DNA of 64,000 nt from Intestinibacter bartlettii (GCF_000154445.1 NZ_DS499559.1); one strand, 5' to 3'. Shown: positions 1 through 8,429, counted from the first letter of the stretch. Notes: a model not told the origin generated them from the letters alone. Numbers and translations: made by a program.

Positions 1-110
1 TTATCAAAAAATTCATTAGATGTTAGATATAATATATATAACAAGATTAATAGCAATTAATATAATAGGGGTTATACTAGGTTAGATTTATTTATAAAGG
101 GGGCAGAAAG

Positions 111-1007
111 ATGCAAGAGAGTAGGCTATTTAAAATAGTTTATTACCTTTTGGAACATGAAAAATCAACGGCATCTGAGCTTGCAGAAAAATTTGAGGTA
201 TCGGTTAGGACAATATATCGTGATATTGATGCACTTAGCAGTGCTGGGATTCCAATTTGTGCAACTCAGGGGAAAGGTGGTGGAATTTATCTACTTGATA
301 ACTTTGTGCTAGACAGATCGGTGTTTTCGGACAATGAAAAAGAACAGATTTTGACAGCACTTAAGGGTATTAGTGCTGCAGATGGGAATAATTTGGACGA
401 GTTATTGACTAAACTAAGGGCATTATTTGAAATTAAAGAGAGTAGCTGGATAGAAGTTGATTTTACAAGTTGGTACAAAAAGAAGCCAAAACAAGATATA
501 TTCAGATTACTTAAGGACGCTATTTTCAGCAAGAATGTAGTTAAATTTAAATATTTCAACAGAAATAGAGAAATACTAGAACGAAAAGTCCAACCGATTC
601 AGTTGGTGTTTAAGGATAAATATTGGTATTTATATGGATTTTGCCTTCTAAAAAATGACTACAGATTTTTTAAATTGACGAGAATGACAGAGCTGCAAGT
701 ATTGACAGAGAGTTTTTGCAGAAATTTCAGCGAACTTGAAATAGGAAAAACAATTAAGTATTCAGAAAATATAAGTGTAAAGTTGAAGTTCAACAAATCC
801 ATAGCTTTTCAGGTGTATGATGAATTCTATGATGAAGTAATAGAATGTGATGATGGAAGTTTGTATGTTGAGGCTGAATTGCCAAATAATGATATATTAT
901 ATACAGAGCTGTTGAGCTTTGGTGATGATGTAGAAGTATTAGGACCAGAAAGTGTGAGAGAGAAAATAAGAAAAAAATTAGAGAATATGTTTAAAAAATA
1001 TTTATAA
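111..1007 (+). CDS. HTH/WYL-domain transcriptional regulator (YafY-like)
   Basis: A 298-residue cytoplasmic DNA-binding regulator. Residues about 5-60 form a winged HTH of the HTH_11 type that opens the YafY family. Residues about 135-220 form a WYL domain, with the signature Y171-W172-Y173-L174 followed by GF. The C-terminal 75 residues match the WCX extension. WYL proteins bind small ligands or nucleic acid and often control DNA-damage or defence genes, but the ligand here is unknown. The start follows AAAGGGGG by a normal spacing. The gene stands alone, and its stop codon lies inside its own terminator hairpin. Confidence 0.9.
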   Translation: MQESRLFKIVYYLLEHEKSTASELAEKFEVSVRTIYRDIDALSSAGIPICATQGKGGGIYLLDNFVLDRSVFSDNEKEQILTALKGISAADGNNLDELLTKLRALFEIKESSWIEVDFTSWYKKKPKQDIFRLLKDAIFSKNVVKFKYFNRNREILERKVQPIQLVFKDKYWYLYGFCLLKNDYRFFKLTRMTELQVLTESFCRNFSELEIGKTIKYSENISVKLKFNKSIAFQVYDEFYDEVIECDDGSLYVEAELPNNDILYTELLSFGDDVEVLGPESVREKIRKKLENMFKKYL

Positions 1008-1038
1008 CTTGACACTAGATGTCAGGTTATTTTTTTTA
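1004..1038 (+). terminator. Rho-independent terminator after the WYL regulator
   Basis: ATAACTTGACA pairs with TGTCAGGTTAT around a 5-base loop and is followed by eight T. The stop codon of the regulator is within the left arm. Confidence 0.85.
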
Positions 1039-1114
1039 TAATTTTAATATAGATAAATAAGTGTGAGGGATGATTAAATTTTATTGAAATGCGTTTATCA
1101 AAGGGGGCCTTTAT

Positions 1115-1912
1115 ATGGATTATGCATTGAAAGAAAGTAGTACAAAGTTTGAAAATATATTAGGAACTGCTCTAAAAGTTCCAGGTGTGAGGGTGGATAG
1201 AGAGCAATTTCTTTTACAAACTTTAGGTTCTAAGATAAAGAATGAAAATATTGTAAATTTGGCTATCAAGACTGATCCTGTTACAGCTGGAATATCAATC
1301 GATAAATTAGATAGGATTGCAAATTCATTGATAAGGAAAAGAACAACAAATACATCAATGGTATCATTCGCAGCAGGGATGCCTGGGGGATTGACAATGG
1401 CTGCAACTATACCTGCTGATACTTTGCAATTTTTGGGGACAGCCATTAAGTTAGCACAGGAATTAGTTTATTTATATGGTTATGGAGAAATCGGAAATGC
1501 CAACCAATTAGATGAAGATATAAAAAGAGAGCTAACATTATATTTAGGTGTTATGTTTGGAATTGAAAAATCAGCAGCTACATTGAGAGTTTTCACTACA
1601 AATATGTCAAAACAAGTTTTAACAAGAACATCAAGAAGGGCTTTAAGTAAAACAGCATTATATTCAATTACTAAAAAAATGGGCGAAATAATTGGAGTAA
1701 AAGTAACAAAGGCAGGTTTTGCAAAAGGTGTTTCAAAAGCAGTTCCTATAGTTGGAGGGGTTATATCAGGTGGAACATCATATGTTTCTATGAATCATAT
1801 GGGACACAGATTAAGTGAAGTATTAAGGGAGTCAATTTTTTATACGGAAGCAGATTATAATAAAGATTATAAAAATATTTGTAATGAAGTTGTTGATGTT
1901 GAATTTAATTAG
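1115..1912 (+). CDS. EcsC family protein
   Basis: A 265-residue protein of the EcsC family. The family is named after the third gene of the Bacillus ecs ABC transporter locus, and its biochemical role is unsettled. Visible features are the Gly/Ala-rich hydrophobic segment around residues 85-115 (GMPGG, then IPADTLQFLG) and a second around residues 205-230 (VPIVGGVISGG). These suggest membrane association without classical transmembrane helices. The start is preceded by AAGGGGG. No ABC transporter genes lie next to it, so it is an orphan member. It ends before a strong terminator. Confidence 0.8.
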   Translation: MDYALKESSTKFENILGTALKVPGVRVDREQFLLQTLGSKIKNENIVNLAIKTDPVTAGISIDKLDRIANSLIRKRTTNTSMVSFAAGMPGGLTMAATIPADTLQFLGTAIKLAQELVYLYGYGEIGNANQLDEDIKRELTLYLGVMFGIEKSAATLRVFTTNMSKQVLTRTSRRALSKTALYSITKKMGEIIGVKVTKAGFAKGVSKAVPIVGGVISGGTSYVSMNHMGHRLSEVLRESIFYTEADYNKDYKNICNEVVDVEFN

Positions 1913-1978
1913 AGGGACTTATAGTGAGGAGATTTTAATTGAAGTTATGTATTTAAGATAAATTAAAAAATATATGAT

Positions 1979-2018
1979 AAGACTACATTGATTTATGTTT
2001 TATGTAGTCTTTTTTTTG
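1979..2018 (+). terminator. Rho-independent terminator after the EcsC gene
   Basis: AAGACTACAT pairs with ATGTAGTCTT across an 11-base loop, followed by a T-run. Confidence 0.85.
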
Positions 2019-2110
2019 TAAGAAACTAAGTTATGACAAGTTGTATTTAGAGTACCTTTATTTATACGAACAGATAAAAATTAATAGACAAAAACAACTA
2101 ATTAAATTAA

Positions 2111-2269
2111 ACTAAGTTATGTGACTTTACAAATGAAAATAATGATAGTAATTTAAAGAATATCAGCGATTCAAATAATAATGTATCAAATAATCAAAAT
2201 AACAACCAAAATTCACAAAATACAAAATCAAATAATAGTATAAAAAAATATAATGGGGAGAATTTATGA
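2111..2269 (+). pseudogene. Asn/Gln-rich remnant resembling the lipoprotein nuclease linker
   Basis: Between the EcsC terminator and the carboxypeptidase an open frame without a start codon reads about 52 codons, very rich in Asn, Ser, Gln and Lys. It ends SIKKYNGEN-Leu-stop. The intact nuclease at 17569-18666 contains SIPKYNGEEF just before its catalytic domain, so seven of eight residues of S-I-x-K-Y-N-G-E agree. A Cys codon at 2120-2122 before the low-complexity stretch may be the old lipobox Cys. The best explanation is the 5' end of a lost nuclease copy. The match is short and compositionally biased, so this is tentative. The stop (2267-2269) overlaps the next start codon. Confidence 0.4.
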
Positions 2270-3828
2270 GTAAAAACAAAAGAATAATAGCTATATTTTT
2301 ATCACTTATGATGCTAATATCAAGTGGTATATTTGTTAACAATGCACATGCAGCACAAGCAAAACCGACTGTTTATGCACATTCATATACTGTTATGGAT
2401 GCAAATTCGGGGGAAATTATTATATCAGAGCAGGAAAATAAGCGAATATATCCTGCAAGTACTATAAAATTATTAACGGCAATAGTTGCTATAGAAAATT
2501 GCAGTTTGTATAAAAGAATAACTGTTAAGAAATCTACTTTAAATAAGGTTGATGTAGAGACGACCACAGCAGGTTTAAAGCCAGGCTATGCTTATACATT
2601 AGAAGAACTTTTAAACATGCTTTTAGTATATTCAGCAGGTGATGCTGCAGAAATAATTGCTGAATCAGTTGGAGGAACTAGAGAAAATTTTGTGGAGATG
2701 ATGAATATAAGAGCTAAAGAGCTTGGTATGAACGATTCTTATTTTGACAATCCTGTGGGGATGGACTGGCATAAAAATGCAAATATTTATTCAACATCAA
2801 GTGATATAGCAAAATTGACAAGATACGCTATGACAAATGATACAATAAGAGCAATTGTCAAAAAACCGCAATATGTTATAAAAAATTACTATAAGGGAAA
2901 ATCAAAGACATTATATGCATCAAATAATTTTTTAAGAAATTATTCTTATTCTAAAAACTTATTTACAATAATCGGATCAAAAACAGGAACTAGTGATAAA
3001 GCTGGATATGCATTATCAGCAACAGCAAGGGATAGTTCTGGTAGAGAAGTTATATGTGCATTCTTCGGAAAAAGTACACGTATGCAAATGTTTCAAGATA
3101 TAAATACTTTATTGACATATACTTTTAATAATTATAAAAATATTTTAGAAAAAAGTTTTTATGATATTAGATATTCTTCTACAAAAACTATTATAAATAA
3201 ATATCTTGCCAATGGAGTATTAACAATGACTTCTTCAGGCAAATTTTCTGGAAGTACACAAGTTAGCAAAAAAGAATTTGTGACTACTACGAATAAGGCA
3301 CTAAAAACTTCATATGTTGTAAATGGTGGAACAGCAAAGATAACATTATTAGATGTTGCAAAAATATTCAAAGATTATAATAGCAAAGAATATAGTCAAG
3401 AAATAAAAAATAAATATAAAAATAGATTTAAAAATCTAAATTCAACTGATTTTAATAATATGGTTCATTTATATGAATTAAATATATTACCACATGATTA
3501 CGGATATAATGCAAATGCTAAGATTTCGAGACAAGAGATGGTATTAATGTTGAATAATATGCCACAAAGAGTACAATCTCTGAAAACATTTTCGATATTT
3601 ACAGTAAACAGAATAAGACATACATCAACAATCATAACAGGAAAAGGGTTGAAAAATGCTAGAGTAAAGGCTTCTGTAAACGGAAAACAAATAGGAAAAA
3701 CAGTTACAGTTGATATTTATGGAAAATATAAAATAAAAATTCCAAAACAGAAAAAGAAAGTAAAGATAGTCGTTACTATCAGCAAAACAGGGTATAAATC
3801 AAAATCAAAGACAATTATTGTAAAATAA
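2266..3828 (+). CDS. D-alanyl-D-alanine carboxypeptidase (peptidase S11), secreted
   Basis: A 520-residue low-molecular-weight penicillin-binding protein that trims the terminal D-Ala from peptidoglycan pentapeptides outside the cell. A signal peptide spans residues 1-30 (Lys-rich start, hydrophobic core, AHA cleavage motif). The S11 active site is visible as S65-T-I-K68, S123-A-G and K239-T-G. The second motif is more usually SxN, so the Gly is a mild departure. Residues about 300-440 are unassigned, and the last 75 residues look like a bacterial Ig-like domain rich in Lys that could bind the wall. No C-terminal membrane anchor is evident, unlike classic DacA. The start follows GGGGAG. Confidence 0.9.
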   Translation: MSKNKRIIAIFLSLMMLISSGIFVNNAHAAQAKPTVYAHSYTVMDANSGEIIISEQENKRIYPASTIKLLTAIVAIENCSLYKRITVKKSTLNKVDVETTTAGLKPGYAYTLEELLNMLLVYSAGDAAEIIAESVGGTRENFVEMMNIRAKELGMNDSYFDNPVGMDWHKNANIYSTSSDIAKLTRYAMTNDTIRAIVKKPQYVIKNYYKGKSKTLYASNNFLRNYSYSKNLFTIIGSKTGTSDKAGYALSATARDSSGREVICAFFGKSTRMQMFQDINTLLTYTFNNYKNILEKSFYDIRYSSTKTIINKYLANGVLTMTSSGKFSGSTQVSKKEFVTTTNKALKTSYVVNGGTAKITLLDVAKIFKDYNSKEYSQEIKNKYKNRFKNLNSTDFNNMVHLYELNILPHDYGYNANAKISRQEMVLMLNNMPQRVQSLKTFSIFTVNRIRHTSTIITGKGLKNARVKASVNGKQIGKTVTVDIYGKYKIKIPKQKKKVKIVVTISKTGYKSKSKTIIVK

Positions 3829-3948
3829 ATCCATTTACTTGTATTTACTATTTTGATAGTATATTAGATTAATAGAGAAGTATTATTTATAAATTTTCTA
3901 ATATAGTATCTAAATACTAGAAAAATAAATATTAAGGAGAATTTACAT

Positions 3949-4257
3949 ATGGAAACAAGTTTACCAATAGAAAAATATAAAAAAATAAGAATAGCTCAAG
4001 CAGAGGGAGCAAGAACTGTAGAAGATCTTAGAAGAATGACTGATTTAGTTATCGAAAACGAAGAAGAAGCAGCAGAAATGCAAAGGATATTAAAAAATGC
4101 ATGTGGATGCAACAACGTATCTGTTGAAGAAGTTGCAAGAGCAGTTAGAAATGGAGCAGACACAGTAGAAAAAGTTACAGCAGCTACTGGTGCTGGAGCA
4201 AATTGCGACAAATGTAAAGGTGGCGTGCTTCAAAGTATAATAAAAAATAGAGGATAA
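3949..4257 (+). CDS. Bfd-like [2Fe-2S]-binding protein
   Basis: A 102-residue protein. Residues 50-100 form a BFD-like [2Fe-2S] domain with C52-G-C54 and C86-D-K-C89. Residues 1-48 are a helical extension that resembles a degenerate copy of the same fold without Cys. Bfd-type domains pass electrons or act as scaffold on larger flavoenzymes. Here the gene stands alone, facing a flavoprotein gene on the opposite strand and sharing a bidirectional terminator with it. Its partner is unknown. Start chosen after TAAGGAGAA. Confidence 0.8.
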   Translation: METSLPIEKYKKIRIAQAEGARTVEDLRRMTDLVIENEEEAAEMQRILKNACGCNNVSVEEVARAVRNGADTVEKVTAATGAGANCDKCKGGVLQSIIKNRG

Positions 4258-4275
4258 TAAATAATTTTATTTATC

Positions 4276-4309
4276 AAAAAGCTACTAGACAATTGATCTA
4301 GTAGCTTTT
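4276..4309. terminator. Bidirectional terminator between convergent genes
   Basis: AAAAAGCTACTAGA pairs with TCTAGTAGCTTTT around a 7-base loop. A-run and T-run flanks serve both strands. Confidence 0.85.
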
Positions 4310-4337
4310 CAATTTATGGATAATATTATTTTATAAA

Positions 4338-4874
4338 TTATTTTTCAGAATCAAGTAGAGCACCTAAAGATTCAAGTTCTTTTATTGCTGATTCGTTGTT
4401 AGCTAAATCATCAGTTTGAGTTGCTGAGTAAGCATTGTAGAATAGAAGATCCCATGATAAATATCCAGAGATACAATCGAATTGACCTTTGATTAATTCG
4501 TATTGCTTATCATTAGTTTCTGCACCACCAACTACTATGATACCTGCTTTTTTATTTTTAAGGTATGCACCTTTACAATAACATTTATCTATTACCATTT
4601 TCAGTTGAGCAGTTATTCCCCACCAATATACAGGTGTAGCAAATACAAGTAAATCAGCATCAACAATTTTATCTACTATCATGTTAGAGTCGTCTTTTGC
4701 AACACATCCTTTGTAACATTGACAGGCTCTACAACCAGTACAAGGAGATACATCTAGTTTGTAAGTATCTACAACCTCAACTTCATGTTCACAACTAACT
4801 CCTTTAACAAATGAATTGATTGCAGTTAAAGTGTTCCCTTTTCTTGGACTTCCGTTTAATACTAATATTTTCAT
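4338..4874 (-). CDS. NADPH-dependent FMN reductase / iron-sulfur flavoprotein-like
   Basis: A 178-residue flavodoxin-fold protein. The N-terminal GSPRKGNT loop (residues 8-15) binds the FMN phosphate, and PVYWWG near residue 96 is the usual second flavin contact. A compact Cys cluster, C45-x2-C48-x2-C51-x-C53-x3-C57, resembles the CX2CX2CX(4-7)C motif of archaeal iron-sulfur flavoproteins. It may therefore hold a [4Fe-4S] cluster as well as FMN, although many Firmicute members keep only part of this motif. It is probably a soluble electron carrier or quinone/nitro reductase. It lies downstream of the ferredoxin-nitroreductase on the same strand with its own GGAG site. Confidence 0.8.
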   Translation of the reverse strand: MKILVLNGSPRKGNTLTAINSFVKGVSCEHEVEVVDTYKLDVSPCTGCRACQCYKGCVAKDDSNMIVDKIVDADLLVFATPVYWWGITAQLKMVIDKCYCKGAYLKNKKAGIIVVGGAETNDKQYELIKGQFDCISGYLSWDLLFYNAYSATQTDDLANNESAIKELESLGALLDSEK

Positions 4875-4936
4875 AACGATAACACTCCTTTTTTTATTTT
4901 AAATAAAATTAAGCAACCTATATTATTTTCACTTTA

Positions 4937-5758
4937 TTATATCCAGTTTACAACAGCATCTTTTCTTGGAACTGTTCTTTGGTATTTAACATTAGGATAT
5001 CCTATTACTAGACATGATAATAATTCATCAGAGCTATTTAAACCAAGTAAATCTAGGATAGGTTGATTATCTTTTGCAGCAACTATTGAGAAACCACTGA
5101 AGAAAGTACCAAGACCTAATGCATTAGTTATAAGTTCCATATTTGAAGAAGCTAAACCAGCATTTACGTTATTTGGAGAAGCTACAAATATGGCAACTGG
5201 TGCATTGAAGAATATTTTATCATTTTTAACGGGGTCTTGTTTGTACATTTCATAAGAAGCAACCCACATTCTTGCATATCTTTCTAAATGAGCAGTTTGA
5301 GGTGTTAAATTAGCTAAAATTGCTTCACCTTTTATTTTTAAACTTTCATAAACTAAATCCCTAAGTTCATTAAGTTTTTCTCTAACCACTACATAAGATA
5401 CATCTTGACTGTTTGTTGAAGTTTGAGTAAATCTTCCTGCTTCGATTATCTTTTCTATCTTTTCTTGTTCAACTTCTTTATCTTTGAATCTTCTTACACT
5501 TCTTCTAAATTTTATGAAGTTAAGTAAGTTGTCAGCTTCAACTGTGAAACTGTCATTATCATAAGGAATAACATCTTCCATGTTGTAATCATCAGTTGAT
5601 ACAGCCTCTACTGGACAGATAGCTATACAGTGACCGCATTTGAAACATCTTTCATTATTTATTTCAGCCTTGTTATCTACTAAAGATATAGTAGAAACTG
5701 GACAATCTTTCACACATTGTGAACAGCCAATACATTTTTCTTTATTTACGCTAAACAT
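4937..5758 (-). CDS. Nitroreductase with N-terminal 2x[4Fe-4S] ferredoxin domain
   Basis: A 273-residue fusion. Two ferredoxin motifs, C9-x2-C12-x2-C15-x3-C19 and C38-x2-C41-x2-C44-x3-C48, are followed by a nitroreductase domain from about residue 85, opening with FRRSVRRFKDKEV. Such fusions are common in anaerobic Firmicutes and are thought to deliver ferredoxin electrons to FMN-bound substrates; the substrate is unknown. The reading frame extends further upstream, but the ATG at 5758 is preferred because AAAGGAG lies just before it and homologues begin at the ferredoxin domain. A LysR gene is divergent upstream and a likely regulator. Confidence 0.88.
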   Translation of the reverse strand: MFSVNKEKCIGCSQCVKDCPVSTISLVDNKAEINNERCFKCGHCIAICPVEAVSTDDYNMEDVIPYDNDSFTVEADNLLNFIKFRRSVRRFKDKEVEQEKIEKIIEAGRFTQTSTNSQDVSYVVVREKLNELRDLVYESLKIKGEAILANLTPQTAHLERYARMWVASYEMYKQDPVKNDKIFFNAPVAIFVASPNNVNAGLASSNMELITNALGLGTFFSGFSIVAAKDNQPILDLLGLNSSDELLSCLVIGYPNVKYQRTVPRKDAVVNWI

Positions 5759-5909
5759 TACATTTCTCCTTTTTAATACAATAATTAATTTGACATTTAT
5801 ATAGAAAAAATTTATACTTTTTCCTGTTATTAAATATATTGAATAATACAATAATAGGATTATAGCACCATTTGACGAATTGTGTCTAATTGAAAATATT
5901 CATAAATAT

Positions 5910-5927
5910 ATAACCAAAAGTTATTGG
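5910..5927. promoter_or_regulatory. Inverted repeat in the divergent LysR/nitroreductase region
   Basis: AACCAAAAGTTATTGGTT is a 6+6 inverted repeat with a 6-base centre, 23 bases before the LysR start. It is a candidate autoregulatory LysR site, inferred from position and symmetry only. Confidence 0.35.
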
Positions 5928-5950
5928 TTTTAAATAAAGAGGAGATAATC

Positions 5951-6832
5951 ATGAATTTACAACAACTAGAGTATTTTAAAATAATAGCGGAAACAAAGAA
6001 TTTCACAACAGCATCAGAAATATTATCAGTTACCCAACCAGCACTAAGTAAAGCAATATCTAAATTAGAAGAAGAACTAGATGTTAAGCTTTTTCAAAGA
6101 GAAGGAAGAAATATCAAGATTACAGAGTATGGAGATGTTTTCTTAAAATATGCCAAAGGAGCTTTGAGTGAAGTTGAAAAAGGTAAACTTAAATTAAAAG
6201 AGATGAAAAACAACAGCGATACAATTATTTCAATATCCTCAACGGCTTGTATTGGGGCAATTTTTATACCTTTTTTAATAAGCGGATTTTTTAATAATAA
6301 TTCTAAGGTGAAGTTTAATATAGATAACCAAAATACAGATGAAATTTTGAAAGGAATCAAAAATAACCATATAGATTTCGGATTTATAAGTAATATAAGT
6401 GATTTAGGCAAATACTCTAACATAGAGGCTACTTTAGTGAAAAAGGAAGAATATGTTTTAATTGTTCCTAAAAACCACTATCTAGCCAACAAGGAAGAAG
6501 TATATCTTAGTGAGCTGAAAAATGAGTATTTTATAGCATATAATGATAAATGCTCTGATGTGGAGAAATGTTATTCTGATTTTATAGGATATACACCGAA
6601 AATTTATGCAGAACCTAGCGAGGCAATGATACTTTCAGGTCTTGTCGAAGCAGGGGCAGGCATTGCGATAATTTTAAACACGCCACTTATTAATACTAAT
6701 AAGATTTCTGTTATCAAGATAAAGGATAAGATTGATGATAAGAGTATTTATATGGTGTGGAATAAAAATATTATTCATAATAAGAATAAAACAGAGTTTA
6801 AGAATTATGCTTTGAATGTGGATAAAAGATAA
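5951..6832 (+). CDS. LysR family transcriptional regulator
   Basis: A 293-residue regulator. Residues 1-60 form the LysR winged HTH (LQQLEYFKIIAE, then ITQPALS-type helix as VTQPALSKAI). Residues 90-290 form a periplasmic-binding-protein-like inducer domain. It is divergent from the ferredoxin-nitroreductase with about 190 bases between starts, the usual arrangement for a LysR regulator and its target. The upstream ATG nine codons earlier lacks a ribosome site, whereas GAGGAG precedes the chosen ATG. The inducer is unknown. Confidence 0.9.
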   Translation: MNLQQLEYFKIIAETKNFTTASEILSVTQPALSKAISKLEEELDVKLFQREGRNIKITEYGDVFLKYAKGALSEVEKGKLKLKEMKNNSDTIISISSTACIGAIFIPFLISGFFNNNSKVKFNIDNQNTDEILKGIKNNHIDFGFISNISDLGKYSNIEATLVKKEEYVLIVPKNHYLANKEEVYLSELKNEYFIAYNDKCSDVEKCYSDFIGYTPKIYAEPSEAMILSGLVEAGAGIAIILNTPLINTNKISVIKIKDKIDDKSIYMVWNKNIIHNKNKTEFKNYALNVDKR

Positions 6833-6860
6833 AATTTTTAGGATTATATTTTAATAATGT

Positions 6861-6898
6861 AAAAGTAGGAGGATATAAAAATAACTCCTACTTTTTTT
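6861..6898 (+). terminator. Terminator after the LysR gene
   Basis: AAAAGTAGGAG pairs with CTCCTACTTTT around a 13-base loop, followed by a T-run. Confidence 0.85.
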
Positions 6899-6918
6899 GT
6901 TTCAAAAAATGAGAGGAA

Positions 6919-7089
6919 TTATATTATTAAATTGTAAATCCTCATAAGTTTTGTTAAAACAAAAATCAGCACTAATGGAATTACAACTGATTCCGCAAGC
7001 ATTATTATCATAGATTCAGTAGATTTTTCAAGTCCATATTTCGGGGTTAGGTGTAGAATAAAATAAGTTATAAAAATGTTTAATCTAGA
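6919..7089 (-). pseudogene. C-terminal remnant of an unidentified membrane protein
   Basis: The region 6833-7193 has no intact gene, but its minus strand keeps an open frame of 56 codons with no plausible start. It reads as a natural membrane-protein C-terminus: a hydrophobic stretch, then LTPKYGLEKSTES, a second hydrophobic segment (VVIPLVLIFVLTKLM) and a short polar end. An in-frame stop at 7090-7092 cuts it off upstream. I do not recognise the family. It may simply be a chance frame in AT-rich DNA, but the amphipathic pattern and Pro/Gly placement argue for a decayed gene. Confidence 0.35.
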
Positions 7090-7193
7090 CTAGTTTTTTA
7101 CTAATTTGTTATAATATATCTATTATAAATTTATGTAGAAAAAATTTACTACATTATAAAAATAGATAATAAATTCCAAAGTAGGAGGACGTT

Positions 7194-7523
7194 ATGCCAC
7201 AAATAAAAGTAAGAGGAATAAACGAAAACGACATCTGCAAAATAAGCGAAAAGATGGTCGATGAATTAGTAGAGGCAGTAAAATGCCCAAGAGATTATTT
7301 TGAAATAGAATGTATAAAATCTGTTGCTATAAGAGATGGCAAAATAGCAGATGTTTATCCATTCGTTGAAGTTGCTTGGTTTGACAGAGGGCAAGAAGTT
7401 CAAGATATAGTTGCTAAGATAATCACTAATAACATAAGAGAAAACTTAAATATAGAAAGTATGGATTTAGCTTTTACAGTTTTTGAAAAAGAGAAGTATT
7501 ACGAAAATGGAGAGCATTTCTAG
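7194..7523 (+). CDS. DUF1904 family protein (tautomerase-like fold)
   Basis: A 109-residue protein of the DUF1904 family, small proteins with a tautomerase/MIF-like alpha-beta fold. The mature N-terminus would be Pro2 (MPQIKVRGI), the residue used as catalytic base in tautomerases. The helix SEKMVDELVEAVKCP and the strand FEIECIKS match the family pattern. The function is not established. A strong GTAGGAGG site precedes the ATG. The gene stands alone with its own terminator. Confidence 0.8.
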   Translation: MPQIKVRGINENDICKISEKMVDELVEAVKCPRDYFEIECIKSVAIRDGKIADVYPFVEVAWFDRGQEVQDIVAKIITNNIRENLNIESMDLAFTVFEKEKYYENGEHF

Positions 7524-7530
7524 GGATTAT

Positions 7531-7565
7531 AAAACCACATCTTAAATAATAAGGTGTGGTTTTTC
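7531..7565 (+). terminator. Terminator after the DUF1904 gene
   Basis: AAAACCACATCTT pairs with AAGGTGTGGTTTT (one G-U) around a 7-base loop, followed by T residues. Confidence 0.8.
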
Positions 7566-7621
7566 TATACAAGAAATTAAGTCAAGAAATCAAATATAGA
7601 GAACCTTAAAAATTTTAATAA

Positions 7622-7855
7622 AATAATGGATTTTATTTCTATATAGCACTATTATTATTAATAATAGGAATAATGCGATTTAACAAGAAAAAGGAAGAGT
7701 ATATTACTGATAATGGAAATGTGACAGATAAGCTAAAAATCAAGTGTGCTAGAAAACACTTTGAAGCTCTTGGCGAAGAGGTTGCATTTATGGCACCAGA
7801 AAGTAGCCCTGATGAATTTATGGAAAAGGCAAGGGCTGCAATGCCTGAAGTTTAG
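7622..7855 (+). pseudogene. Chimeric remnant: membrane segment joined to type III Res-like C-terminus
   Basis: The open frame starts just after a stop at 7619-7621 and runs 77 codons. A conventional ATG occurs at 7673, giving 60 residues with no ribosome site before it. The upstream codons encode a hydrophobic run (YIALLLLIIGIMRF) followed by KKK, like the end of a transmembrane helix. From about 7710 the sequence changes to KLKIKCARKHFEALGEEV and ends near EFMEKARAAM. This resembles the extreme C-terminus of type III restriction helicase subunits (Res), where a conserved KI-x-C-x-x-x-HF motif is usual. It looks like two decayed ends joined by deletion. Confidence 0.4.
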
Positions 7856-7964
7856 AAAAAGAGATTAGGGGATATGTAATCTGTGATGTTTTGAGTACTA
7901 CAAATACTGTTAGGAAGATTTTGAATAAGTGATGAATTGCGAAGGGGTAGGGATATATAATATA

Positions 7965-8007
7965 AAAAAACTAGCTAAATGTATAATGAGTTTAGCTAGT
8001 TTTTTTA
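7965..8007. terminator. Hairpin terminator, left copy of a flanking repeat
   Basis: AAAAAACTAGCTAAA pairs with TTTAGCTAGTTTTTT, so it can terminate both strands. The core from CTAGCTAAAT agrees with the hairpin at 10507-10546 in 27 of 30 bases, and the two bracket the block 8016-10502. Confidence 0.75.
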
Positions 8008-8015
8008 TAATAATT

Positions 8016-8429
8016 TTATACCGGTCTTCCAAAGTATGTTTGTTTTCCACTTTCGATAAGATACCTAATATGACACTTTTCATATTCATCTTCACCACTA
8101 TTTAACCACCAGTAATCTTCTAAGCTCATGCCTTTATTAGCCTTGCAAATAGTCCATGCATCATAGAAATTAAGCCCCATCTTATCAAGGATATAGTCTA
8201 CACCATCTCTGTTTGGTGGCATTACTCTATCTTCTATCCAATATAATACATTTTCGTGCTGAGGTTTATAATCTAATGATAAATTAGTATAATCATATAG
8301 TATAGGCGGTAGATATTTAGTATCTTTTATATTTTTATTTAATTCAAATGCAAACTTATCTAATTTTTCGTCATAAGTTATAATTCCAACTTCTATATCT
8401 TTATACATCAGCGTATAACTCTCTAACAT
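8016..8429 (-). CDS. Short HipA-like / conserved hypothetical protein
   Basis: A 137-residue protein. The opening (MLESYTLMYKDIEVG) and the segments DRVMPPNRDGVDYILDKMGL and GMSLEDYWWL resemble a clostridial family annotated as HipA-domain proteins. Those begin MLENYTLMHK and contain a RxGI...L...G...L.D.YW pattern before a long kinase-like part. Here only this N-terminal region exists and no kinase domain follows, so toxin kinase activity is not supported. It is either a stand-alone small homologue or a truncated gene. GAGAGG precedes the ATG. It is divergent from the nuclease pair. Confidence 0.55.
   Translation of the reverse strand: MLESYTLMYKDIEVGIITYDEKLDKFAFELNKNIKDTKYLPPILYDYTNLSLDYKPQHENVLYWIEDRVMPPNRDGVDYILDKMGLNFYDAWTICKANKGMSLEDYWWLNSGEDEYEKCHIRYLIESGKQTYFGRPV

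Noticed and set aside
1120..1446. Minus-strand open frame of 108 codons inside the EcsC gene
   Set aside because: Shadow of the plus-strand gene with no translation signal.
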